Of a DNA stretch of 64,000 nucleotides, positions 24,774-38,000 are shown piece by piece (positions within the stretch are counted from its first letter, which is position 1; each line of letters begins with the position of its first letter). The position numbers and the translations under genes were made by a program. The notes beneath the pieces were generated by a model. It was not told where the DNA came from, did not search any database, and saw only the letters and a list, made by a program, of their open reading frames with translations. The DNA is from Zygnema cylindricum (taxonomy: Eukaryota; Streptophyta; Zygnematophyceae; Zygnematales; Zygnemataceae): NCBI GenBank assembly GCA_037447655.1, contig JBBHKE010001455.1:199868-263867 (forward strand). The letters are read 5' to 3'.

Positions 24774-27700
24774 AAACTGCTGACAAGGCAGCGACACAAT
24801 TGGATGGTCTTTCCATAGCTTCAGGAGAGGGAAATCTTTCCGGCAAATCTGAAGGTGAGAGATTGTTACCTTTTTAAACTCTTTGATGTGTTTGTGAGTT
24901 AATCACTGTCATCAGTCCAATAGTGTTTGACAATCGTGCAGAATGCAGACAAAGTTTTACGCTAAGGCACGAGAGAACTCATTGGGAAGAAAAATATGTC
25001 CGTGATGAAACGGAGGTCAGAAGAGCTTGTTTGTAAGATTGATCTTCACAATGCCATACTAGATATTGCATACTACCTTTTTCTTTTTCTTCTTAGCTTG
25101 GTGCAAATGCTTGCGCGCTTGCGCATTGTACCTCGTACATGTATGACTTGCCTACCTTTTTAAACTGTTGACCAAAATGTTATCAATGCCGGAGACCTGG
25201 TGGTCAAGAGTTTCCGTGAACAGTTGTGAAATGAGCTGTTGCACGAAGGGAAAATAATTGCTTTTTTTTTCTTTCCATATGGAAATTTTGCAGGAAATTG
25301 CTGGAATATCCTGCTGTTTCTAGCTCATTTAGTTTCAATGAAGAAACAAATCATTAAATTTTCTTTCATAAGTACTTATTACGAGCTTATATATGAGTTC
25401 CAGTGTCAGGTTCAGGATGCTTGAACAAAGTAAATGGTTTTGCCGATATTGCTTGTTGGCATCTGTGTCTAAATGGTTCTTCCATAGTTGTCGGTTCTAC
25501 GCTTCTTGAATGCAAGCTGCAATTCTTCTCCCACTACATCTTTGAAGAATGATGGTGCATATAATTATGTCATAAAAATAGCCCCTTTTAACAGCATATG
25601 CCAGTATGTTATCCCAGTTTGTTAGAGTGCATAGAAGCAACTGTTCATAAGGTTAAGTCTCTAATGCACGGAGGTTTTTTTTTACTATGGTTCATGTTCA
25701 ATGGTCTATTTGTTTCAAACTGTTGTTGCCTGCTGGATGTTTAGATATTGGGACATTTATCGGCTTGAAAGTTTAGTACAACAACGCCCAATTGCTTTTT
25801 ACTCAACGATAAATATTTGAAGAGGCTCAAAATCGGCCACGTCATTTGGACCAGAAACAGTATTATGAACTCGAAAACAGTCCTTATACAGTCCTAACGA
25901 TTCCTTAATTTTAATGGTGATTTACGGTGTATATTAGTACGTTTTGTGGAGAGTCTTTTCTAACATATGTGATATTTGTTGGTTCTGCGTGAAACACTGA
26001 TGGCATTGAGTCGTGGGTTCGAGGGTTTTGGGTTTCATACAGCAAGTTCCAGTGCAGACACTGAAGAGGTGAAGCGGCTTCCTGGGGGAAGAATCAAGAA
26101 GAAGGTGCTTCCTCATGCCGGCTCCCAGAGTTTTAAGGGGCTTATGCTTGTAGAGTATTGGTGCATTCTCTCTGGGATACAGTCAATATTACTAAGCTAT
26201 GTTATATACACTGACCTTTTTTAATCAGAGTGTTTGAGGGAATGCGGAGAGGAAAGAGTGGGAAGGAAGGAAAGTAAATTTCTATATGCAAGAAGTATTG
26301 CAAGGCACCGTGCAAGTAGGCCCCCACTGTTTCATATATGTGGTTCTGAATGCTACACCTTCCAATTGGAGTGTGAGAACACATCGGTTTATTCCTTGCT
26401 AAGCTTATGAATGGCGGCCGTACTTTACTTTTTTCCAACTACATTGTTGAGAAATTAGTTTTGAAGTATTACGTTTTCTGAAGAACTCCCAGGCAGTCAA
26501 AGCCCACCTAAAAGACTTGGTGTATACAAGGGATTGTGTGTATACACCAGATGTTATCTTTTGGTTTGGATCTGGATTTTTTTCTTGAAATCGGCAGTTG
26601 AATGCAAAAACTGGAGGATTATCTTGTATTACTAACTTTTGAGTATGTTTGCCTAGCTTCAGGAAAAGCCTGCCGTGCTTGTGGAGAAAGTGACCCGTAA
26701 CAAGAGGAAAGCTATTACCATCATCAAGGGCCTTGAACTTTTTGGTGCGTATATCTCATGGACATGTAGGCATCGGCTGGATAGTTTTATCTCTCAGCTG
26801 ACGTCAGCAGTTCCGTAGTGCTTGTAATAATGAACTTCAAATGACTATAGATTAGGCCATATCAACCTAAGGTAAGAACACTATCATTATTGGCGTCATT
26901 CTTTTTTCGCCTCTTAAATCATATTTTCTCTGTGCACACTTGTCGGATTTTTTAATCCAACGGTTGCAATGGAAAGGTAAGGACCTTACCTTTTGATTGG
27001 CGGTCTCCAAACGGGAATTGGTCGCATGTGCACGGAGAAAAGTTGGTTAAAGTGGCGGAAAAGAACATTGACCCTAATAACCACATACGGTGTAGGGGTT
27101 CATCTGTGCGGCTCGACAAATTTACTCAGTCGTGTTCAGAAAGTGCGAACATTTTGATTGATTTTAGCATAACCTGTATAAATTTCCCATGGTTGGAATT
27201 TGTGTGGTTACTTGTTTCATCTATATCTAACAGTCATATTGTGCTCTACATGTTCATTACTTTGCAACCAAAAAACCAGAATGTCGTTCTCAAATATGGC
27301 ATAGTTGGCTAGTAAAGTGTATGATATTTTGCGTCACCTATGTAGAAATTGTTCGCAGTGTTTTAATGCGGGGGCGATGTACCTGATTACAGATTTACGG
27401 TATACCGTATGTAAAAAAGAATAAGTGGACTGTTTAATATTCTGTTCAATCATCAATGTTACACTTGTTCAATTCCGAAGAAAGCTGACGTTGGCTGGTT
27501 CAATGTTTAAACAAAAAATAATAATGTGTAACCGTGATGAGTGGTTCATTATTATGAGCACTGCGGGTATCAAACTAAAGTACACGATAGTTTCAAACTA
27601 TGCTGTTCTAATTTCAAATGGTGTAGTTGATGCCTTGAAAGGAAGCATCATCTCAATTGTATCTGTGACTGTGGAGGGTTTTGCAGGCATTAAGCTAAAT

Positions 27701-28793
27701 GATGCTTCCAAAAAGTTTGGGAAGAAGTTTGCTAGTGGAGCCTCTGTTGTTAAGGTTAGAACATCTCTTATTTGAAAACCTCAGGGCTAAGCTATCCATT
27801 TCCTCTATAGCAGGACGAGTGGCTTCTCCAGTTGATGTTAGAAATGAATTGCTGACTGTCATCTTGGCTGTTAAGGGGAGCTGACTTAAGAGAGAAGTGG
27901 AGAGTTGATTTAAGAGGGAAGAGGGAAATTTATTGCAGGGTCCGACAGAAAAGGAGCAAATTGATGTACAGGGGGACATCATGTATGACTGCGCTGATTT
28001 CATAACTCAGACTTGGCCAGAGGTGAGCAAATCAGCATTGGTTAGGATGTTAATTTTCCAATTTTTTGATACAATCTTACATTAATTGTAAATATGTCCT
28101 AGTGCTTCAGCTGCTGTGGGAGCGTCATTCAGGAACATTTCGTTTTTTTTTTTTTTTCCCTCATGAACCTACAAGAGTGTCACTACTATTGTTGGGCAAT
28201 TACACATACACAAATACTGGCGTTGCTGGCTAGTAATCACAGTTAACGGTACAGAAATTGAACGAATTCGTACATTTTTCAGTACAATTACTGTGATCAC
28301 TGGCCAGTAACACGAGTAATTGTGTATCTGTAACTACCCTATTATTTAATGCTGGGCAGTTGGTAGAATCTGTACTTTTCTATCTTGTTACAAAAGTATT
28401 TGTGGGCTAAGTTTCTTAATGTGGAGGCAACTTTCGAACAAGTTTCAAATAATAAGAGCATTTGTTGTAATAAAAACTTGCTGTTAAGCTCCATTTTTTG
28501 TTTCTTTTTTTGACCGAGTCAAATTGGGGAAAATGTCAATAAAGTGTTTTTGTTGTGCTCGCATAATATGCCCATCGTTCACTAAAATCTCCTCTTATTT
28601 CTTTAAATACTAGCGAGGCCTTGTATCGGAAGTATGCTTGACGTAGTCAAGCAGTTTTGCTCAAGTAAAGGTCTGTTAAAGTGGCTTTTTTAAAACCCAG
28701 TTTCTCATTTGACCCCTGACTGTGACTTTTCAGGTTCCCGAAAAAGCGATTTTCTTCATTGAAGACGGCCGGAAAGTTGCGGCAGTAGAATAG
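24774..28793 (+). pseudogene. 5'-truncated DENR duplicate (exons 3-8 only)
   Basis: Exon equivalents are at 24774-24854, 26058-26104, 26657-26744, 27687-27754, 27939-28022 and 28734-28793 (TAG). They encode residues 50-191 with intact splice sites, and I saw no coding changes against copy 1. Exons 1-2, with the start codon and all four Cys of the zinc-binding N-terminus, lie outside the duplicated block and are missing. The upstream DNA is the end of copy 1, not a promoter. It is probably a silent remnant, though a transcript encoding the bare SUI1 domain is possible. Confidence 0.93.
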
Positions 28794-30216
28794 CTGGTGG
28801 AGTAACCTCTTATTTTGATGCTGTAGTGCCTGTGAGAAAGGGCCGACTGTGAGTTCAGGACTGTCAGTGGAGAGAGGCCTCATATAAATTCTCCTTTTCC
28901 GGTGTCGCATAGCCTTTATACATTTAGTTTGAAGCTGTTCCAATTCGAACTGGCCGTCTCTCATCTCGTTTTGTCGCCATTGGATGGTCTCTCTGAGTTA
29001 CCAAAGATCCATTCTGACATCTCATTTTTCGAGATTGTGAATGGTCTATCTGAGTTACTGAAGGTCCATTTACTTGAGGATAAGAACTGTCGTTCAGAGA
29101 GTTATGTGTTTGAGTGCATAGCTGGTGTTCTATCTTTCACCGTTGGATGAAGAGCTGAAAAGACTTTGGAAACTAAGATAGCAATCATGTACAGCAGAGG
29201 TGTCTGCAGCTACAGTGACCATTTCTTTCAGGCACCTGGATGGTTCCGCCTTCTTTTTTCCTGTGCACCTCAGAGAGTATATGTCCTATGTAGGACTTGG
29301 ATGTTGGCCTGTGGATGCTCATACTATGCTTTGCTATCCAGAATCAAAATGGGAGCCGGGTACTTCCGGAAATGACCAGCTCTGCATGGCAAACTGCGTG
29401 TGGTTGCTGCCATGTTCCGAGATACCATTTGGCATACTCTTCTTGCGTGCACTGTGATAACGAGAACAGTATTAGGGAGGGTATGTATTCAACAATAAAA
29501 TTTTGACTTTCAGAGCTATAGTGATACGGAAAACGCTATTTTGAAAATGATTACATGTTGCTTTTCGTGTTTTTGTTAATTTCATAAGATGCACAGTTCC
29601 AGGAGTTCTGCAAGAACCTTCTTACATATAAGGATTCGTTACTTCTCTCTGACATGACAGGTTGGTAGTGTGTGTTGTCTTGCTTTGGGGTTCGGCATGA
29701 TGAATCGATGTATTTGTCAACGCAATCGAGCCAGGGAAATACTGGCCTTGTTTCATTAGCGTAAGGATGACCTACTATGTTTCAGCCTCCTTCCACTTGT
29801 TCATGTAGATGTTGTGTCCTTGCCCTTTGCTTTGTCTCTGCCTGTTTATCTATGGATCCTATTTTTTTCTCCTCGTATCTATTGGATGGCTCCACCATTG
29901 AATTTCCTCATACACATTTCCTCCATATCTCGTCGTTGTTTTAACGCATGGTGTTTTTTTTGTAGTGCTGTTTCTCAGTGATGAATTTTATTGCTCTTTT
30001 TTAGTACTCTGTACTCTTTTTTCTCTGTTGTTTTTCACTACTCTCTGACTGACGAACACCAATGCTGTTTTTTAGTGAAAAAAAAATAGTTCGTGTTGTT
30101 TTCATCGTTGTTTGCCATTGCTAAGTCTCTCTTGGACATCATATTAATGAATTCTTTCACATGAAGACGCACCAAATTTAGGCTTTGCAAGGTTTTAGCA
30201 AACAGACATTTTTAGG

Positions 30217-30847
30217 CCTAGTTGTTCAATACGCGGGTTTTTTCCATTTTTTCCAGTTTTTACGTATTGTACGTGACTTTTGAAAAATACGCAAAAATAC
30301 GTCTACTGTAAACTGAAACTGACATATTACGGAAACTAATAAACAAAATACTGTAACTGTTAGTTTTTTTACGGAAACTGTACGGTAGTCTACAAAAAAA
30401 AATCGACGTATCCGTACTCTGTTCAGTAAACCGAACAGAATGTACATGGATTATACGAGAAAATAATGTGACGTCTACAAATATTTCCAAAAAGAGACGT
30501 TGCGGCGTCACACTATTTGAGCGCCGTGAGTTCAAATTTTGTACGGGCGTCTTCTTCAAATTTTGAAAAGAAGCCGCCATTATTACTTGAACAGCTAAAC
30601 GCGAAAAATCACAGAAGACGCCATTACCGACGCCACGGCAGTAGTTAGTAAACTGTCGTTGAAGCCGTTGACGAAGAAGTCACAAAGAAGCGTACAAACT
30701 GTGGTACATGTTCAATTCAATTTTTTAAAAATGTACGGATTTGTACGGGAAAAAATTCATTAACGTTTTTTTCAAATGGACCTCTCCAGTTTCTACGTAT
30801 TGTACGCTCGTTCGAAACGTGCGTAAAATACGTTTCGAACAACTATG
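30217..30847. mobile_element. hAT-like MITE (TIR family CATAGTTGTTC), duplicated copy
   Basis: This is the second-duplicate counterpart of 21263-21893, with the same ends and the same flanking TTTTTAGG. It was copied by the segmental duplication and not by a new insertion. Confidence 0.85.
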
Positions 30848-31263
30848 TTTTTAGGTGATTGCACCAATTTTTGGCCAACACCAAACAAAAATGCATCCAT
30901 TCATTGGAAAATTATGTACCGCAGTTTGGATCCGGTTTGTGTTATTTTTTATTAATGGTATACGAGTTTTTTGAGTCATTCGAAGTAAAGTTTCGATTGG
31001 TGTCATGAGGCTAGGGTTAATTCAGGTAAATTCGAAGATTGAGAGCAATGTCGCACCAGTTTTGTTATAATTTTATGCCAGTTCCGTTTAGGTCGAAGTA
31101 TTTAAGTCTTGTACTCTCTGTTGTTCCCACTCTCACATGTTAATAAAACGAGTGAATAGAGGTTTTGCACAATTGATGTTATGTATTATCTGTTGTTGCG
31201 ATTGATCTGCCTCTAAACATGTGGTATACTAGTAAAATTGTATCGTAAGAAAATGACAACTAA

Positions 31264-32009
31264 GGAAACGGCGAAAGGGCGAGCGTACGGTTCGACACAA
31301 AAAGGTTATTAGGCCACGCAAGGAGCTTTTGATTGCAACATATGTGAGAAAAGGGCCATTGTTAGAGTTACGCACTCCCGGCCAACTGTGGCAACGTATA
31401 TCACTAAATTTTATTGCCCGTCTTATAAAATCGAGGTGGTAAAAAACAACCATCTTGGCAATAGTTGGTAAATTTTCAAAAAATGCACGTTCATGACCAC
31501 TACTAATCATCTTGCACCTACTTTATTTTTCATTTGACTATGTATTGCCTCCACAATCCACCTAAATCAATCATAATAATTTTAGGCCTTGAGTTTATGT
31601 CAAAGTTTTGGCACTCCTAATTTGCCTTACTGGACATGCTCCCATTCCACTCCCCTACTGTTCGATGGGCAAAACAAGTGGGCTAACTGGATTGTGGAGA
31701 AATTGCAGTATTGTAACACCAATCACGAGCATAAGTTATGAGATCTTCACGTGGATTTACCCCATTTCGCTTATAACCCCTCGACATACTCGTTTACATG
31801 ATCCAATCCCTCAAAGTAAATAATGACACAAGACCATCAGTGCCAACCACTTCAATGGAGACGACCTTAACCAAAATTGAGGAGTTGATACGAAAACTAC
31901 ATTCTTGGTGGTTTGTGGCAAATCACCATCCCAATATTGTAATACGATGGATAAATGACCATGGCGATAGGCATCGACACAATGCGCAACTCAACGTAGG
32001 CAACTAAAC
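31264..32009 (+). pseudogene. Decayed Ty3/Gypsy integrase fragment, copy 2
   Basis: Near-identical counterpart of 22310-23055 in the second duplicate, with the same stops and frameshifts, so decay happened before the duplication. Confidence 0.6.
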
Positions 32010-32896
32010 GACACTTTTCACACAAAATGTGTAGTCGCGTGCCTTTTCCACTTTCAACACCGATATACCATGTAAATATTTTCACCATTTAAATAAACTC
32101 TTTCGAGTATGAGAAAGAATCCACATCATTGCATATCGCATCGCAATAACTTTACACTTTTTCACATGAACTACTTAACCATATGATGTCTTTAGAATGA
32201 GGCACAACAATTATTTAAGATAACATATGTTATGTTGTTCCATCCCCCAACAAGGTAGAACCAGCCCCGACGAATCAACTTTTGCGGACACGGGTATTAT
32301 CAAAGGATGGTGAGGATCATCAACATCTATTGTTTTGGGGGAAGGGAAGTTACCAACTTCAATGGAAAGGGTAGACAAGTCGGATTCCAAAGTTCTAACA
32401 AACTCGATTCACGTTTAGCGCGTTGTATAAGGTTCCGCTAACAATCCCCTATAACGTCTCGCTATCTTTACTGCTAGGTGTTTTTTTGAGGGGGGCGGGA
32501 AGGGGGGCGGGAAGGGGGACTAGAGAAAGAGTACCATAAAACTAGGTTGGTAATCAGTTAAGTTTATTTTTATGTAGCATAGACGCAAGTTTTTAGGTTT
32601 AAGGTAGTGTTTTGAATCTTGCGCCGGATGGGCCGTTGATTCATAGGACTCTGACCGTTAGCAACTCCTTTGGTATTTATAGATGTCATCTTGTTGTACT
32701 AGCACCTAATTTGTTTTAAAATTACTAGTTCATTTTCAGCAACAACTGCAATTTCGATATTTCGATATTTATCGACGCAAAATCTACTTTTAAACCTAAC
32801 ACTACGAAATAACGAAAGCGCTATGCATTGTCCACAATTTCGGCCGGTACCTAACACTAAAATGTGTATCGTATTTCAGCCCGTATGTGCAATATG

Positions 32897-34243
32897 TAGT
32901 GTTTTGTATTGGTAAGGATTTGTCGATAACCGATATGGGCCTTTTTTCGGGTAGCCGATAATCGGTATATTGGTACGATATATCGCTATCGGTGTTATCG
33001 CCGATAAATACCCGATATTTATCGGTTATTATCGGCGATAACACCGATATCGATAACTATTGGCGATATCTGTACGTACCGTACAGCAGAGGTCGCAAAC
33101 GGTCAACCGAAACCGTGACCGACCGTTAACCGACCGCCCGCGCCGGATCCGGAACGGATCCGGTTGCCAAATTTTGAGGGTCGGGCGGTTGCGGACGGTT
33201 GATTCACCAGAAAAAAAAAATGGTCGGTTACGGTCAGTTAACCAAAAAACCAAAAAAAATGAAAATTTTGTACTGTCCATACAATCCAACATTATTGTAC
33301 TTCGTAATCTTTGGTATCGTGGAAGTACGTGACATCATGATTGGCGTCGCAAATCTAACGCGGTAGTAAAAACTATTCATTTCGCAAATCTTAGGGAACG
33401 CGACAAATTGTAATTATTGGCTTATTTATACGTCGTACATTAATTAATTTTGTACTTTTTCGGTTATGGGCGGGCACGGTTAGTCGCGAGAAGTCGAGTT
33501 TCACTTTTATTTTCGTAAACGCCGGTCGGTTAACGGTTAACAATTTTGGAGCGTGACATAACCCGGTCGGGCGTCGGTTACTCGGATTTTGAAAAAAAAA
33601 TGGTCGGTTTCGGTTATGTAAAATTTTGACTTTTGGGACCTCTGCCGTACAGAAAAATGTACGGCCAGTACACTCAACTGTACGTGTTATTCCCCGGACA
33701 CGCCGCGAACCCCCTTCCCCCCGATTTCGGTAAAAAATCGCGATATTTCCTTCATTATTTATAATTTAAGGGGGTTTTACTTGGGTACCCCTTCCAGATT
33801 GTCCTTTTGACTGTTATTTTTATATAAATGGCAGTTAATGGCGACAGTCTGACATATTTGTTCGTCTGTTCGTCTGGTTGAAAAAGTTTGATTTTACAAA
33901 TTTACAATGTAATTTATTTTTTTCGTTTAGGTACTATAAACTTAGAACTATAAACTATTATTTTAAATTTGTCAACGTTTATGTGCCGCGCTATCCGTAA
34001 TAAGTTACAGAAACAGCGTACGGAACAAATTCTTACACATGGCATACCACGCTATATAAAGTCAATAATATAATACAGTATATTATAAAGTATTATTGTA
34101 TGCATACTATATTTTTTTAAGTTATCGCCTATATGGAATTTGTTGGTCTCGGACCGATATATCGGGACCTCTGACCGATCTATAACCGATAACTATCGGT
34201 ATCGGTGTTATCGCGTTAAATTTTTTACCGATACACAACACTA
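32897..34243. mobile_element. hAT-like nonautonomous element (TIR TAGTGTTGTGTATCGG), 1347 bp
   Basis: The left end is TAGTGTTTTGTATTGGTAA. The right end is the inverse of TAGTGTTGTGTATCGGTAAA. The 8-base target duplication GCAATATG lies at 32889-32896 and 34244-34251. Copy 1 has the empty site with a single GCAATATG near 23920, so the insertion is defined to the base and post-dates the duplication. The interior is rich in CGATATCGGTGTTATCG-like repeats and holds a second element at 33087-33644. No transposase was seen. Confidence 0.93.
33087..33644. mobile_element. Nested hAT-like MITE (TIR CAGAGGTC), 558 bp
   Basis: The element starts CAGAGGTCGCAAACGGTCAA and ends with the inverse of CAGAGGTCCCAAAAGTC. 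The 8-base target duplication CCGTACAG flanks it at 33079-33086 and 33645-33652. The subterminal region is rich in CGGTTAACCG and GGTCGGTT motifs. It sits wholly inside the element at 32897-34243. Confidence 0.9.
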
Positions 34244-34781
34244 GCAATATGACCAAATCAGTCACTAACTTTTCCCGCTGGATTAGTGCAGTTTCCTCTC
34301 CTCTACTACTGCCGCCGATTGTCCACTCCAAATTTTTCTTCCAGTACAGTCATCAATTTAACAATTTTCGTAAAATATTTTTCTTGATAAACATTTGAAT
34401 TTGAGTGGAGGTTGAACCTCACGATCGCTTAATTTGAATGTTAGATTGGGTTATTTGAATGAAAATTTTGAAACTGAAATTAAAAGAATGTTTCCCCGCT
34501 AGACTCAAACTAAAACGGCCAAGCGGCGGGAAAACTGCCGGAACCGCCGGTAACTTTGCAAGTGCAAGAATCCTGGCTCCTATGTGAATTTTGAAATGTA
34601 CCGTGCAGATTTTTTGAATTTTGAAATTTGTAAGATTAATGGATAGTTTTCACCGTTTAAAAGTTTAAATTGATTTTTTCCTGCAAGGTTATTGGATGTG
34701 AGGAAAGGAGCTCCAGAAGACAATAAAATGTCAGGAGATTGGCCACATGTGCGATCCATGGCTTTCACTGGTCCATTGCTT

Positions 34782-35067
34782 GGGAGGGCTAAAGAGGGAC
34801 TGCTGGTAACTGTAACAATGAGAAATAGTCTGGAGAATGGAAAAGAGTACATAAAGGAACAAACACCTCCGATGCTAGTTAGGAAGCAAGTACTTTGGAG
34901 GACAAAAAAAAGTGAAAACGAAAGGAAAGAAAGGAAGAAGGGTAAGAGAAACAGAAGGGTCAGAAGGATAAGAGAAAAAAAAAGTATCCGAGAGAGGTCA
35001 GAGTAAGAGAAGACCAAAATCACAGTGAGTATAAAAAAAAGGAAGTGGAGAAAAGAGGGAGGGAGCC
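34782..35067 (+). promoter_or_regulatory. Purine-rich 5' region of the protease gene
   Basis: A run of GAAAGGAAAGAAAGGAAGAA type sequence leads to the start codon at 35068. A TATA-like GTATAAAAAAAA lies at 35029-35040. If this were the TATA box the 5' leader would be only a few bases long, so its role is doubtful. Confidence 0.3.
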
Positions 35068-38000
35068 ATGTCTCCTCGCCTTTCTCTTTCTGCAACTTGG
35101 CAGCTCCTTACTCTCCTAGTAATGTGTACCCTGCCTCGTACTATCCTATCCTTTCCCTCCTACGTCACGAGGCGGTCCCTTACCTCCTCTGTACCCCCTT
35201 GGATCCGCTCCTCCACCCTCATTGGCCATGTTCCCAATGACGACCCTGTCCACGTGGCAATCCATTTTACTTGGCGTAATATGGAGGGACTGGAATCTTA
35301 TGCCAGACAGGTGTCAACTCCAGGCAGCCCTCTGTACGGAAAGTATTTGACATCAGCAGACATCCTGTCACGTCACGCCCCTCTGGAAGCTAATGTACTG
35401 GCAGTACGAAATTGGCTTACATCACATGGATTTCGAGTGTTACATGTTCCACGTAGCAGAAAGCACATTGTGGCAGAATGTACGGCGAACCAAGCAGAAG
35501 CAGCATTTGAAACAACGCTCAGCTTCTACAAGGTAAACGGTACATTTTTAAAAAGTGTTGTACTTTTGCTGCGTAATTTTTGACAATCTCCGTATAATTT
35601 TTTTGTGGTTGAAAATTCGGTGAATCAAGCAGAAGAAGCATTTGAAACTCCGCTCAGCTTATGGAGGTAAGCATATTTTGTATGAAGTAACCTTGGTCTT
35701 TGTTGTGCGATTGCTGCAGTTTTTGTTGAGTCCCTGTGTCATTGTTGTTAACAAATTGTTGTATTATTCTGGTAAGCATGTGTAGTCGGTGTTGATTTGT
35801 TAAATTAATGCTCGGTGACATTGGACTGTTCCGTCCCTGCCAGGTAAAAGGAGTAACACATTTCATTAAATCTATTGTAGAGTGAATGTAAGATCAGCTG
35901 TCTTACTCTGTATGTTTCCAGAAAATATCAAGCATTAATTTCAAAACAATTCGAAGACTTTATGCATGGAGTGGAAATTTTGCGTTGTAGAAATATCAAG
36001 CGGACGTAAGAAATTCGCCGCACAAACTTATGGTCTTCTCATATTTTTTGATAAAAGTTTATCTCAACTTAGCATATGGCGTCTTGTTTCTACCATGCAG
36101 CCAACTGTTGTAAGCCTGGTTTAGTTTGTCCTAAAATTTTCAATTGTTTATTATTAGACATGCTTTCACTTGGTGGTTGTAGGCAGGCATGGCCGAAATT
36201 GCCCCAGGTGGACACAAGGGATTGATATCTTGCTGATCTTCTTGGTGGTGTTTTGCAGCATGGTTAAGCTTTTTAAGCATTTACTTTCCTTATTTATTTT
36301 TATGTTTTAAAATCTCACTGGCCAGCTTTTGAGCTGCATTGGTAAAGCCAAAGGATAACTATGGATTTTTCCCATTGTGTTACAAAGCTGATGACACCTT
36401 AGTAATCGTAGACTGCTTCTGGCAATGTTTTCTTAGTAATCATGAAATCTGACTTCTACCAATGGAACGTTTGACATATGGGCTGCTATTGACAAGAATC
36501 TCACGTAGATCATATTAATTCAGGTTGCTGTTGAAGACCCTGCTCCCTTTCAAGCTGCTAGGAAAGGTTGTCACGTTGTATATGAAGTTATCTAATTTCG
36601 TTCTATCTGATTGTTGCGTAACCTGCGTATAGCTCCTTCTGCATTTTTTTATATTTATTTTTATACTTTGCCTCGTTTACACTGTCATTGTTGGATTTTT
36701 AGTTTTAACTGTTTCGTATTTTTCTTGCTACCCAGCCAAACCTATGATGTTACAACTTTATGCAGCTACAGCCTTTCTGATTTTTCTGTGTAAAATTCTA
36801 CAAGTAATAAACCAATTTTTGCAATATTTTTTTGCATTTCAGCTGTCATAACAATTTTTTTAATTCTTTCGTACCTGTTGTTAACCTTGGAAGGTATCGG
36901 ACATTCACTTATTATTTTATTTTATTTTCATTTTGTGCTTAATTTAGTTCCAAGGACACACTCTCCGAGCACCTTCTAGTGTGCCATCTATTCCTCTCTT
37001 GTTGGCCGAACATGGCGTTACTCATATTGTCGGGTTAGACCAAGGATGGAGGTTGAAGAAACACTATTCGAAGAAATCTTTGCTGAAAGGGTTCAAAAAT
37101 GTTACCTCTGGAAAGAATTCAACTAGTCTTTGCTATTTTAAGCTTGTTAGCGGAGGGAATTCAACAGAACCACATTGTGGATATAGAGCCAGTCAGGTGA
37201 GGTAACTACACATTTGAATTTTTCATGATCGGGTGTGGTACTGTGTTATGGTACTCAGTTAACAGTAAGAGTACAGGCCACAGATTATCGGACCACAGAG
37301 TGCACGATTCTCCACTAATAGGATGAATCGTCATGGACTCCTAGACCTGGGAAAATGGCAAAAATGCATCTAACTGGGTTGTAAAATTTTGGTCGATAGC
37401 GAGTGAATACTTTCCTGTGTTGATTGCGGCATCCTCTTTCTTAACTTTTCAAGCACCAGTCGATGGCAGTTTTTATCCAATGTTTCATTGGCATGGATGC
37501 GAAAAAGTATGGACATAAATTTGCAGATGATCTCCAGAAATTATCCATTGCTACACAGTGTATCGCTTTTGGCGTTCGCTAATTGGGATATACCGTGTAC
37601 TATTCTAATCGATTTTGGGTCTTTTCATGCACTAATTTTGTCTTGCTCTCTCGACTTTGTTGCCTCTGTCAGCAGGATACATCTATACTAAAATTTCTGA
37701 TTTCACCTTAAAAATTGATATGAGCAACTAGATAGTGGAAAACAATCATTGACCGTAAGAACTGGAGATATTAAGGTCCACACACTAGCAGAGGAGACCA
37801 AACATCAAAGGACCCCCTGAACAGGAAAATGACATTGACTTTAGAGAACATCAAGCCTCAAGAAATGAACATTAGACAGAAAAATTATTCTCATCATCTC
37901 ATTCTTATGTTTCCATGTTGCTTCTAAATCTTGCCACAGCTTCGAAAAGCTTACGGAGTGCCCTCTCGGTTGACCGGGGCTGGCCAATCTGTTGCTACTA

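Larger units (their letters stand above)
24444..34781. repeat. Tandem duplication, copy 2, with later insertion
   Basis: Direct copy of 15495-24443. The part up to about 32.1 kb is nearly identical to copy 1; the part after it differs at several percent of bases. It is longer because of the hAT-like insertion at 32897-34243. The copy ends at GTCCATTGCTT, about 286 bases before the protease start codon. Confidence 0.97.

Noticed and set aside
34580-35095. 171-codon minus-strand frame rich in Phe and Leu
   Set aside because: It is the reverse of a purine-rich leader upstream of the protease gene and runs antisense into its first exon.
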